Shown here: positions 1 to 12,000 of the stretch, one piece after another | Layout of the letters: each line of letters begins with the position of its first letter | How positions within the stretch are numbered: the stretch's first letter is position 1 | Notes under the pieces: generated by a model | What the model saw: only the letters and a program-made list of their open reading frames with translations | Databases searched by the model: none | What the model was told of the DNA's origin: nothing | Translations under genes and position numbers: made by a program | From: Lingula anatina | Lineage: Eukaryota; Brachiopoda; Lingulata; Lingulida; Lingulidae | Assembly (NCBI RefSeq): GCF_001039355.2 | Contig: NW_019775418.1 | Coordinates: forward strand, 368,803 to 395,503 | DNA: 26,701 bases | Direction of reading: 5' to 3'

Positions 1-79
1 CATTTCCTCAGATTCATTTCTTAGGCATGTTAACAGTCTCATTATTAAACTAATAAGATACGTAAAAGCGTTTGTTTGA

Positions 80-374
80 CATTTCCTGCATCTTTACAAC
101 ATTGTTAGTTGATTTAGTAAAAATGATGGTAAACTTGTTATCATGTATTGTGTAAAAAAGTGTCAAAAATGGAAATAAACTCATATCATTGCAGTTTGTC
201 AGATTTAATCATTCACTATGTTCAGAATCTCAGAATGGAGGAAATTGGACATTTAACACTGTTCTATTGATATTTTTCCCATCTCATCAATTTTCTTAGT
301 TGATCATATAAAAATGGCAGTAAACTGTTAATTTTGTTTTATGTTAAAAAATTGTTAAAAATGGGGAAAAAAAC
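80..374 (+). repeat. Diverged duplication (about 100 bp, twice)
   Basis: 80-180 and 271-374 are related at low identity: both read catct, gttagttgat or cttagttgat, then aaaaatg, gtaaact, gttaaaaatgg-like blocks in the same order. This is probably an old tandem duplication or two copies of a decayed element. Nothing else was recognised in 1-544. Confidence 0.45.
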
Positions 375-544
375 ATTTCAGAACCGTGCTGTCTTGTCTT
401 TATTTCCACGTAAGCAGTTGTATTGTTTTTTATGTCTTTAAACATTATGTAATATTATTTTATGCACTGTCATCATTTTTCAAAAATTGAGACTTTCATC
501 ATGTGAATTTGAACTCTCATGATCCTGAAACTGTAATCTTATTG

Positions 545-712
545 AAGGGGTGGATTGAGACCATCTTCTGGGTCTTCCGGAAGACGGTCAGGTTATTAAG
601 TTTATATTGACTGGTATCTATTTTTTTTCTGTTGGAAGACCATAAAAATGGGGGATGGATCAACATAGATACTTTGGAATACTATCAGAAAATATCTCTG
701 GGTTTGCTCCTG
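545..712 (+). mobile_element. hAT-type MITE, copy 1
   Basis: About 168 bp. The ends aggggtggattgag and ctgggtttgctcctg are inverted relative to one another and belong to the family with tips CAGGGGCGGATCCAG. Flanks carry TTATTGA at 539-545 and 713-719, matching the 8-bp target duplication expected of hAT elements with one mismatch or loss. Three more copies are in this window. Confidence 0.72.
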
Positions 713-1387
713 TTATTGACCATGGTACCTGTTGTGCATGATTAGAATTCAGTGTTGACTGACAGTGCTATTATAAGCATTATTTATTATTGCATCAAAA
801 TTGACAAAATGACCTATGTTGCATCTTTATTTTCTGTTTTTTGTCTGTACATTTGACAGCTTTGCTGCCTTGTTCTATATTGTTGCTAAAATTGTAAACA
901 TTTAGTGACACTACGCTAGGCCACTGAGTGAAGCCTGCTTGTCACAGTAAAGAGAAGTCACACACCTTTAAATTTGTCCATAAAATATATCAAAACCATA
1001 TATATAATAAACTGAAATCAGTTTCACCTCCTTTATTCCCCCCCCCCCCCAACTCCTTCATTGCTGATAAATATTTCCAGAGAAAGAAAAACTATAATTA
1101 CAAAATAAAAAACATCAATTTGAAATCGATTCTAAAGATAAGAAGGAAGACATTATTAAAGATTACCAAGAAAGAAAGAAATCGGGGGAATATGTATTTA
1201 GCTGGGACATTGTTTGCAGAAACCATGTAGTAATTTCCAGCATCTCCAGTCAGATCTCTGCAGACCAAGTGAAGTGAACTGTGAATGTCTGAGGTTGATA
1301 AGGTCAGCACAGTTGTTCTACCTGTTTAGGTATCATATTATTGTACAATATACCACTTTAATTATGGCTCTCAGCAGTATGGTCCAC

Positions 1388-1555
1388 CAGGCCTGTAGCC
1401 AGCAATTTCAAAAGGGGGGTTCTTTTTCTGAAAAAGTGGACCTTTTTCCATAAATACTTTATGTATCTAGATCAAATTTTACCCAGAGTGGACCTTTTCC
1501 CAGCAAAAGGGGCAGTTCTTTCGAACCCCCTGAACCCCCCCTGGCTACGGGCCTG
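1388..1555. mobile_element. Second MITE family with CAGGCC tips
   Basis: The left tip caggcctgtagccag pairs with the right tip ctggctacgggcctg as a 15-bp inverted repeat with one mismatch. GTCCAC occurs at both flanks (1382-1387 and 1555-1560), a partial target duplication. Inside, agtggacctttttcc is repeated with variation. There is no coding capacity; hAT-type by its tips. Confidence 0.68.
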
Positions 1556-2068
1556 TCCACACTACAGAGGGTGTTTGCTGAGGCTGAGGTGATACATGTT
1601 TCAAGTACCTGTTTTAACGTTAATTAGAATTAATACTCTACTGTATGTATTGGATAAAGTTGTCATACAGGGCAAATATATGGAGAATAATAATGCAAAT
1701 AAAATAATTTTCGCCAGCTTAATTCACCTTTACTTGGTTATTTAATAAAAACATTACAATCACTTTATTCACCATAGCACTTCCTAAATGTCCTCAGGAC
1801 AATTTTTTCTTAGATTCCGTGCTCTAGAATTCCTGTGATATTGGCTTTTTCACAGATGAAGTTTGAAGTCTTAAATCTGAAAGATATACTTCAGATTAAT
1901 TGCTTATCTATCAGTAGTTACATTGGATTGACTTGACACAAAAAAATGCCCTGTTTGCATTTTTTAAGTGGAAATCACATTACCAAACTAATTCTCAAGA
2001 AATCAAAATGGTTGTAATCCAGCTTTCTGTATGCATACATTTAGACCCTTGCTGAATTGATGTAGTCG

Positions 2069-2286
2069 TTATGGGATAAGATTTTCAACACAGAACACTG
2101 TTTTTTGTATAAAACCATTCTGATCTTGGCTGTAGATCTTCTCAGAAGTGATCTCAGTGAACAGAGCTGTAATCTTCTTCGTACAGACATCTGTCTTCAT
2201 CTGGCTCTGCTTGGAAAAGGCTCTCAGGTCGATCTCCAGTGGAGACGCCAACATTTTATTACCTGCTCTCTCCATTTTTTTCTGCA
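2069..2286 (-). CDS. Weak candidate exon of an unknown minus-strand gene
   Basis: A minus-strand open frame from acceptor-like tttatctgcag (2287-2297) to TAA at 2069-2071. The stretch LASPLEIDLRAFSKQSQMK and following residues use GC-ending codons (CTG, ATC, AAG, GAG) unlike the AT-rich surroundings, which suggests real or former coding sequence. I do not recognise the protein and no neighbouring exon was found, so this may be a terminal exon, a retrocopy or chance. Confidence 0.22.
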
Positions 2287-4930
2287 GATAAACCAGGTGT
2301 ACTTATAACTGTGATAACTGCATATTTATTAAAACTGTACTGTATATGTATATAGTCTGCAATAGTTACCTGGGGAGATAGCTGTAAATAATATGCAAGA
2401 AATCAAAACTTGTCTCAAGAAAACTCCCAGAATGATAACATGTGAGATTTCCATTTGATTTTCATTCCATAAGCCCATGTCCATTTTATTTTGCTTAATT
2501 AAATAAAAAATAATAATAGTGATAATTTTCCTTTACGAGCCATATAACATTTTTTTATGTGTGTGTAGGTAAACTTCCATGCCATTTTTTGCTGTAAGTT
2601 TTTTTTTCTTTTTCTGTAAGTGGCAGGTCATAATTAAGTGAACCTAGCATTAAGATAATCTATCCTGTCTGACAGCTTCTTAAATACCTTCATCTCTTCC
2701 ACCCATTAAGAACTCTTTATTAAGCCAATTTCTTGGTTAATTTGATTTTCTCCACATTAAAACATCTTCATTTGTACCAGCATAGTTTGATGTTGCTATT
2801 TACAGACCAGCTTGCAGAAGTTGCTGCTATTCTTTAATGTGTTTATGGGCATGATTTATTCATCAAATACAAAATTTTAGCTGCTCTGGAAATAAAATAT
2901 TACAATCACAATCAGGTTGGAGATAAGCCTTTTAGTTTTACCTATAGTAAGTCTTAATTCTCACTGTTGCATACTAGCATGTATAGAATACAATGCAATA
3001 TGTTTGTGCAGCCAGTAAATTGTGTGTTTTCTACCTTGTTTTCCAGGAATCTAAGACATATGCCCCCCCCCTCCTCACCTATCTCATAGGCTTATATTTA
3101 TTACCTAGATACTTCTGGAACAACTTGATGCTCACTGACAAGGTTACTTTTACTGCTGGGTGGATATTGTAGAAATTCCTCCAAGTAGTAGGTGAAGGAT
3201 AACCCTTTTCTTTTTTTAATTAGAACTTAAAGTGCATTTTGGAATTTTTAAATATTTTTGGTTAATTTGATGATAAGAGCGGTATTATATATATATCTCT
3301 GTTAAATTTTGCAAATTTTGTATTTTGTGGTATTTATTTTAGAAGCAAATGAAGGCACTCTAGGTCATCAGGAACAATTTGAAATGATCAGAATTGTCTT
3401 CATTTGAGATTTTCCATAAATATGTATTAATTTTTCCATAATTCTTTGATGACGAATGGATTGGAATGATGGACCTCATCAACCAGTGTTTTTTTGGAAG
3501 TGAGTTACACAGTTTTAGATTATACCCATGTAATTTGAATAAAGTGACTGAAATCTTTAACACCCTTTAAGTAATGTAGTGTTAAATCAAAACATGTTAT
3601 TTTACTAAATTACATATGTTGTACTGATTCAAGAGATCTGTTAGAATAAACTGGGGGTTACACAATAGGGCGGAATTCAAGGTGGTAAGTTTTACAAGAC
3701 GCAGCTTCCTAAACATCCCGCGCAGCCCTACTGCGTCCTGCGCCATTCTGCCATGTTTAGAAATCTTTAACTGAAGTCAGAACCAATCAAATATCTCTTA
3801 AAATACAAAAGATGTAAAAGAAGGCAGATGTTGGAAACAATAGTAAAGATATTTACGAAAGGTGGCAATGGTTTTATGTTTATTGAACAACATGGGTGGT
3901 CTCTAGTTTTATTGTTGTGAGGTGTAGTATTTTTAGCTTTGGGATGATTTGCTTTTTTCCCCTTTGTTTTGCTTAAAATTGCATGGTGTTGGCACACTCA
4001 GACTTTGGATGCTAGCTAGGCACAGCAAAATTCAAAAGACATTACAAATTCTCATTTCAGATTTTTAAAAAATATGGAAAGGGATCAATTTTGAATTATT
4101 TTAGCTTTATCCGAACTCTTAAATTATTTGTGTAGGTTTATTTGAACTGTGTGCAGAGCTTGTTAAAATTGTGGATGTTTGGACCTGTGTGCATGTGTAA
4201 GTATGTATAAATGAGTGTGCGTGCATGAGTATGTGCATATGTGTGTGTGTATAAGTACATGTGTGCATGTGGGGGGGGGGGAGAGGGATTCTTCACTTAA
4301 TTAGTTAACACTCATAATCATTTTGATACTGAAATTAAATGGATGAAATAAAATTCCAATAACAAGCCTGCAGTCCCCAGACTCAGCCACATAGTTTTAC
4401 TATTAACGTGAACACTCTGCAAGTTATTGGCATAAACTAAGGTAAACCCTGTGTGCAATTTCACGGCAATCTTTTTCCACTGATTTTCTCAGCATGAGCC
4501 GGGATCTGCCGCTAACAGTGGTTGATATTCAGAGGAATAAATTCTAGGAAATGTTTCTGAGATGGACCCCTGGGGTGAGGCTACATTTAATTCCAATGCC
4601 AGGAGCTACGGATGAAAAATGTGAAAAGTAAGACTGAGAATTCAAATATGCAGGGCTGTGGAGTCTGGGGTTCACGCTGTCTAGCTGTACCTAGTTTGTT
4701 CACACTGAGGGAAGTCAATTTGACAAATAAGTGAGAATTCTGCCAGATCTGGTTTTACAGGTTTACTGCCAATTTCCTGGACTGATGCTGATGAAACATT
4801 TCCTGGAGGAACCTTAAATACAACAGCATTAAGTAGTTCAGATTTAGAATGAAACCAGAACTGGTTTGGCTTTGACAGTGTTAACCCAAATGTCAACAAA
4901 ATAGATTTAATATCAATTCAGTGAACTAAG

Positions 4931-5143
4931 GCTGTATTCCCAAAGCTTTTAGATCGATCTATCCCCGCGGGGAGTCTCACTAGATTACTGTCAGATAATC
5001 CGACTTAAATGTCCGTCCCGCCTACTACAAGCTGTAAGGGGGTAATTAACTTTCGTGCCCGCTTGGCTGACAGCTATTTAGCGTGAACCCCCAGGGAGTT
5101 AGGTCGATCTAAAGTAGATCGATCTAATCTCTGGAAATGGGGT
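4931..5143 (+). mobile_element. MITE, copy A of an inverted pair
   Basis: This 213-bp element is GC-richer than its surroundings. Its ends are imperfect inverted repeats (ggctgtattccc with ttttagatcgatcta inward at the left; tagatcgatctaatctctgg and aaatggggt at the right). It is flanked by CTAAG at 4926-4930 and 5144-5148, a possible target duplication. Internally it has the palindrome ccccgcgggg. There is no coding capacity, so it is a non-autonomous DNA transposon of unassigned superfamily. Confidence 0.75.
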
Positions 5144-5886
5144 CTAAGATAAAGGTGGGGTATCTTTTAAGACTACACTCTGCACAGAAACTGAGAGTGA
5201 ATGTCACAGCGTTCTGCTCAAATTAAGTTGTATATGATCCACAAAGAGGTCAAATCGTTCAGGTATCATGTCCGCCCTATCAGGCCCTGTAAGACAGTTG
5301 CTGTCACCCAAGTCACTGCATGAGTTAATGCACTCAACCTGCTGAACCGATATCAAAAGATCAGCATCTTATTTTGATGGAAGCAGGTGTGTTCCCAGCT
5401 ATACTTGGTGGGTGTGAAGGTTTTACTCGCTGATGGTAAAATAGCAAATATGGTGAACAGGAATGGCTCGCAGCAACTTTTTNCTCTCTGATCCTCTAGT
5501 TTTTAATTAACTCTGAGACCTCTGAAGTTTCAGAAACAATGCACCTTTGAACTAATGAATCTTTTGACATTTGGGTAGCAAATCTTGGCTGTAATGCCAC
5601 TCAAGTTGTTCAGGATTATTTTCAGCTTCCAGATATTGGTGTAATTGAACAGTTATGTATTTTTGCAGTAACATAACTGGCATCAGACAAACATGTTTTG
5701 TTTTAGTCTAAAAACTGTTTTCTCAGTTTGAATGAAAAAAAAATTCATATTTTCAAAGTAATAATATCTTATTGTACAATTGGGGAATTTTATATATGCC
5801 ACTGTTAGCCTGTTTAAAAATTGATTTAAATAAAAAGCCTTGGTAATATTTTGATGATTAACAATAATTGTATTTGTTTTTTCCAG

Positions 5887-6036
5887 CTCGTGTCAATGAT
5901 TTAAAGTGACAACATGAAGTTGTCACGAAGTGTCGTCATCTTTCTCGTGCTGAGTGTGCTCATCATTGGGTGTGCAGACAGCAGAAAACGCAGGCGAAAT
6001 CTCTTCAAACGATGGAAGAACTTCAAGAGTGACAGG
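5887..6036 (+). CDS. Ig gene exon with start codon and signal peptide
   Basis: A strong polypyrimidine tract and ttttttccag end at 5886, so this exon probably continues from an upstream non-coding exon; 5887-5913 is 5' UTR. The chosen ATG is 5914. A two-codon upstream ORF (ATG ATT TAA, 5896-5904) lies just before it in another frame. The coding part is 41 whole codons and ends at donor AGG/GTAAGT. It supplies the signal peptide and the Arg/Lys-rich N-terminus. Confidence 0.78.
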
Positions 6037-9000
6037 GTAAGTTGTTATCCAGAGCTCTTCATCACTGAAGCATCAAATTGATACCTGTACGATGTCCATT
6101 AAAGCATGTTTGTTGGGTATATATCGTATAAATACAGAAGACAAAATGATTTATGTGATTGGGTTTCTGAGTACTGCTACAGCTAGTGTAGTGCTGTCAT
6201 AAAAATCAGAGATGTTAAGTGATAAAAGTGAAAAAAATCTAAGTGTGGAAGTTACAAGCATTTATTTCCTTTCTGATTACATCTTGTTGGGTATGCTGCT
6301 TCTACATCAAAGGTGTTTACATGTAGTCTTTTTTTACTTGTACATTACCATCTTTCTTGATTGTTGTAATCATTGTAGAAATCGCTGAGCACTCAATGAT
6401 AATAAATACATCAAAGAACAAAAATTTATAACAATAACTTACTGACAATTTAAAGAAAAGACTCTGGAATCACAATTTAATGTTTAAGGATCTGAATTCT
6501 GAACAAGTATTCTTGGCCCAAATATCACCTTTGGGGAGCATTGTACTGGTACAATATTGTAGCAAAGTGATGTTAACAGCATAACAAAAACAACAATTAA
6601 CAGGGTGGCTTGGAAGGTCTACATTTTCCAAAAACATTAAACATACTGTGGACAACTACATGTACCAGTATTGGTCCAGTAACCAGTGGCGGAATTAGAG
6701 CGGGTGTCAGGGGTTCCTGACCCCCCCCCCCCCCCTTTCAATTTCTGGTCCCCTCTCGACATGAGAATTTTGACTAGCTGAATCTTAATTTTAAACCGTA
6801 CCAAATGACATCGTTCACCCTCTGAAATACCAAAATTATTCTCATCTGCAGAACCCCCTACAAATAATCCTAGATGTGCCCCTGCAGACCATTTTGTTTG
6901 CTGTTTAGAAGGAAAAAAATTAGACAGGTGAAACCCTCTGACCAGTGAGTTCCAAGTATGTTTGGCTTTATGTCCATGACACAATGATTTATATATGTGT
7001 ACATCTGCAGCAGTTGTCTTGGAAATATGGTGATAAAACCTTTTTTCAGGACTCACCAAAGTCAGATTGCTTTGATGATTTTTGTCTGAAAAGAGGGAGA
7101 ATAGAAATGATTTTTCAAAGTTAAATATAGTGTGAAAAATACCTGCAAGGCACTTAAAGGGTATGTTTTCCTTTCTGTAAGTCTACTTCAAGCTAAGCAG
7201 TGTTAAGTGCCCACATTAAATGTAAATACCTTTAAGTATCTAAACTTTAAAAAGTTAAGAACATTAAAATAAAATCAACTGGTCTTGGTAAGTGTTGACT
7301 GCCTCATCAGATAGTCCTTGATTATTTCACCCTGTAGACTGTGTCTGAGGTCTGTTATGGCATTTCAATAGATTTTGTCTTCAAATAACCAGGATCAGAC
7401 GTGTAATCTGGCAATAATGATTGGGGAAAGGCAGCCAGATAACAGGTAATGTAGGTAACTCTGAAGGCAAGGGAGTGAATTGATTGAAGAGAAGGATTAT
7501 AATCCAGTTGAACAGATTATGATTGGGGATTTATCTTAGAGATCAAATGTCAGCTCTGGTCTGATAGTCCTGTAGATATCTACTCTGAACATGTATCAAA
7601 CATGATTTTATGATCAATGTTTTTAATTAAGGGTTGACTTAATCTCATATTTTTCTGTCGGCTCTCATTATAAACAGCCCAATACTTGCTGTCTTTTTTC
7701 AGCTATTTTATCTAATTGTTTGTGGTAATTTCATTACAGAATTAACTTTATTTAAGAAATTTGATTTAATTCTGAGTGGCTGTTTATTCATAGTACTTAA
7801 ATTGATAACATGTCACATTAAGTTTCTTAGCTTTAGTCATTTATTTTTTTATTCACTGACAGTTATTTTACTAAAATATTAATTTTGAAATTACTGTCAA
7901 ACAGAAAATTACAGCATTACTTTTTTTTAATATTACAAGCAAAGTATGCAGTATTTGATGATTGTTAAATTTATTGGGAAGTACCATAAATTTATCACCA
8001 TGAAACCAGCCACCTTCTAATTATCAACAACATTATCCTATAAAAAGAAGAAAAAAATATTTTGAAATTTAAGAAAAAAATAGCCAGGTATACAGTAATT
8101 AGAGCTAAACTGGAGCTTAGTTATATAGAAAAAAAAAGATAACAAAAAAGAAAAAAAATACAAGACTAAAGACCAAAGATAAAAATTAAAATTTCCCCCT
8201 TTTCCACAAATGTGTTGTTTTTTTTTCACTACTGTACTAGAACAGTATGGGTAGTTAGGTGAACTATCTCACACTTTCACATGTGAGAACTGTTATTGTG
8301 ACAAGGATCTGGTGAACTTTCTGCTGTTTTTGGTTCTGAATTACAAAATGTCTGTGACTGGAGATGAAAACATTGGCTTGAATTTCCCAGCACAAGTTTA
8401 TTTTTTCTCCAGCTTCTAGTTGTTACTTGACCACAGATGAAAACTTTCAGATAAGTTTTTTTCTCCAGTTTGGATTTTATTTGATTTCTGGTGTGTCTAC
8501 ATCATCGCAAAAGAAGCAGAGATGAGCTTTTTCCACTAAGACACAGAATTTCGTGTTTTTTTTTTTTTAAATTTAATTCTTGTGGTTCATGAAATTTGTC
8601 AAGATCTGCAACAAAATGAGACTCTGAGAAAAAACCTAGTTTTTTACTTATACATGTAATTTCCTCATCTGTTTTAGTTACCACTGTTTTAGTGTCTACA
8701 GGTGTGACAGGCGATACAGGTATGACAGGTGAGGCAGGGTTCCATGTCCTCAAGCCCCTGTTAACAGGAAGGAATTAGCAGACATATTCATCCTGACTTC
8801 TCTATCTTTTTACTTGGTTTCAACTCTAATTTGAAAGCTGCATGCTGCTCTCTGGTTTACAGATAACTTATGGTTGAAACTAATTGCATTCAATTGCTCA
8901 TTTCCATCTCTCCTGCCTGGTGGGGCATAAGTGTTAGTATTGGGGAAACAGGCTTTAGCTGCTACTTGTGGATGATACCATGTCATGTATTTTTGCTATT

Positions 9001-12000
9001 TTGTTTTATGGAGAAATGATAAACTTATCTGATGAAAACTCAACTGATGTTTTTGTTTTTGTTTGTTTTTTTTTCAACGTCTATATTTGATAAAATACAA
9101 GTACTGGTTGATTGATTTATAAAATGAATGTGCACATTTGATTTATAAAGACATCTGTCTTAGAAAGCTTGCATCTCTGTAGAAAAGATATACACTCCAA
9201 ACTGCACTCTTACAAAAGCTTAATAAAAAAGTCAAATAAAGCCAAGTTTTTTTTTACCCTGAGAAAAATGTGGTAAATGTTAAAGAAGAAGGAATGACTT
9301 CTGCAGATTGATCCCAGCAAATGTGTGAACCTGTTGTTTGTTTGCCCAGCAGTTTGATGCTGACCGCAGTTTTGAAATATCTCAACAACATCCCAACCCT
9401 GACCACAATGCTGGCCATAAGGCTGACCACAAGTATCAATAAATTGTCCAGCCTAATGCAAGCATTGCCAAGTTCACTGGTGGCATTTTGTTTTGTGTCA
9501 ATTAATGGCCTAATATATACACCTGTAGCAAAAGAACTGATTTTCTTAAAAATTGTAACATTTTTTTTCTGAATCAGTGGTATACCATATTCAGATTATT
9601 TGACAAAATGATTATCTTTAACCCCATTTTAAAGTAAGGTTTTTATTACTTCTTGTGTTAAGAGTGGAAAACTGACGGATTATAAGACTAAGTTCAAAAT
9701 TAAAAGTTTTTAGTTGTATGTTCAGCATTTGTATATGTCCATATTGTCCAGTCTGTCATCAGTTGATCACTACAGGGTAGGCAAGTACCTGGTGCTCACA
9801 GAATAAATCTAAAAATGTTCTTGTTAATTTCAACGAAGTTGTGTATTTGCAATTGGTTTTTTATTTAAATGCTCATATATGAAGCTTATTAAGCATGCAT
9901 GAATTGATCTCATTTTGATACCTACATGTATAGAAAACAATAATGGCTGTATGTGTGCAAATGCCTCTCATATTTTGTCTTTTTTAAAATAAAGAAAATC
10001 CAGGAGGTCCTATCATGTCTACCTGTCTTCCATCTTTCAAATGTTCATGTTTACAGGGGAAAGAAAACTTGTTTTCCACTCTCTGCTGTCTAAGATATAT
10101 ATGTTTGTGTAAGTACATAGACATATGTGGGAGAGAAGGCATGGTAGTACTTGTCTTGTGTACTTGGTGGTCTGCTGTCTACCTTCCTACAGAAAATTCC
10201 TGGAGAAAACTAACTGAGCTATTCCTGTACTCTCATACCTCATCAGTACCTGGAGGCTGCTCATAGCCAACCTTTTGTATCATAAATGTGGCCTTTTTAG
10301 TTGTTATTGTTATAATTGTAGCTGTTTATAAGACATTTTAATATGAAGGAGAATGATTAAGTGATTTTAATAGGTATAAGAGATAAGATTAGCTTAATTT
10401 GAAGTGGCTGATTCAGAGGTAACAATTAAGTAAGATTTCCTACCTTCAGTTCTGTTAGTTTGATACATCACAATGCTTAATCTCAGTCAACTTTGAAATG
10501 GTAAAATTTCCATATTTAAAGTTGCCATGATTATTTTTTTCATGAATAGAATCACTTTGGATTAGGCAGTCATAATGGGTGAATAAACTAGCTGGTACAG
10601 GGGAAGTGATATTGGGTATACAAAGAAAAGTATGGTGTAAAAAATCTGTTCAAAGTTGGTTTTATGGAATAAGAATGCTAGTATCACAACAGTAAATGTT
10701 TTTTATACATTTGTTACTAAAAAGATGTACCAATCTAAAAATAAAAAGAGACACAGCTCAACTACCAGAGCAGCTTGAATAGCTCTTTCCAGTCAGAATG
10801 AGGTAATATCAAGTGCCTGATTAAGTTCAGTTACAGTGTTTACCACCTGATGCTGAGTGTGAGGGTGAAGTACTGTGACATTTTCATGGTGAAGGTGTTC
10901 CTTATCTGACCTGTTCAAGAGTCCTGTTGGAGGAGCATGTCTGGGGGAGTGGAGTGCTTCGGGATCCCAGCATTCCTCAGAAAATGCCTCCATGGAGAAG
11001 TGGAATATGGTGGGAAAAGGAACAGATTTTAGGCTCCCCACAGTCTAAAAGATTCTAGTTATACAACATTTTGAAGAAAAAAAAAAGAAAAAAGATAAGC
11101 CACAAATATTTTACCTATAATTTGTTAAGAATTTGCTGTTTTGGATGTAGAGTAGAATTGCATTTGACTGGGGTAGGGGGGTCTTCCTCTAGCAGTACAT
11201 TCTTCTGATATCTCACTCTTTTAGGCAATTAATTTCCCAAAATACATCTACCACCTTCGTGTTAAGTGTGATGAATGGTCTTCACTTAATCTCTCACCCT
11301 GGCCAGGCTTTGTAATACTTAACAAAATTAACTTAATATCAGGTAGTCCAGCAAATAGAGCATTGCATCCTTTTTATTGTAAATAAATAATTTAGGCTGG
11401 CACTCTCATGCGACCGTAGTGACCCTTGTATGCGATTTCCTGACACGCCGCCCGTCAAAGCGATTATGCCTCATTTTCTTCATTTCATTGCGGCATATTA
11501 ACTCATCAGAAATAATAACATGTAATAGAAAGCGTGGTGTGAGAGTGCTGACACGTAAGGTAAAGGTCTGCTGGTATGGCTTTCACAGATTTTGAGTCAC
11601 TACTGTACTGGAGTAAGTACTGGAGATCACATAGACCTCCACTCAGGCTTATGTGAATGTTAAAAAATCTAATTTTTGGAAAGTAAATTTTTCCCTCTCT
11701 CCCAACCTGCACATATGCACCCTTCTTTTGGATGGAGATGGTATTAAATCAAAGTATAAAATTCTGCTTTGGGGATCTTGGCAGTTCATGTGGCTTAACT
11801 TTATCAGATTTTTTACCATTTATTGCAGTCTACATAACTACAAATACTTGTTATGCCCAACATCATTATGTCATAACTGCATGACTCGACTATTTTTTTT
11901 TTTTTTTTTTGAGGGGGGGGGGGGGTTGTCACAATTATTTCAGACATTTGCACACAAAATTAAGAAAGACCCAGTGGAAAGTTTTATTTTGTTTTTTAAA

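Larger units (their letters stand above)
713..5886. other. Region upstream of the Ig gene
   Basis: Intergenic DNA or a 5' non-coding intron. Apart from the two MITEs (1388-1555, 4931-5143) and the weak candidate exon near 2100, it is AT-rich with T and A runs, a C10 run near 1043, a C8 run at 3063, and a GT-rich stretch ending in a G run at about 4190-4283. An undetermined base is at 5483. No promoter or transcription start could be placed. Confidence 0.5.

Noticed and set aside
4681-4899. Minus-strand open frame of 72 codons with protein-like composition
   Set aside because: It has no recognised homologue, no flanking exon and no GC-ending codon bias; kept only as a remote possibility.
6637-7059. 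140-codon minus-strand open frame with a poly-Gly stretch
   Set aside because: The Gly run is the C14 tract of a MITE-like element and the rest has no coding bias or splice signals.
8502-8753. Minus-strand open frame with a Pro/Val/Thr repeat
   Set aside because: The repeat comes from a short gacaggtg-type DNA repeat and the frame continues through an A run (poly-Lys); no support as a gene.
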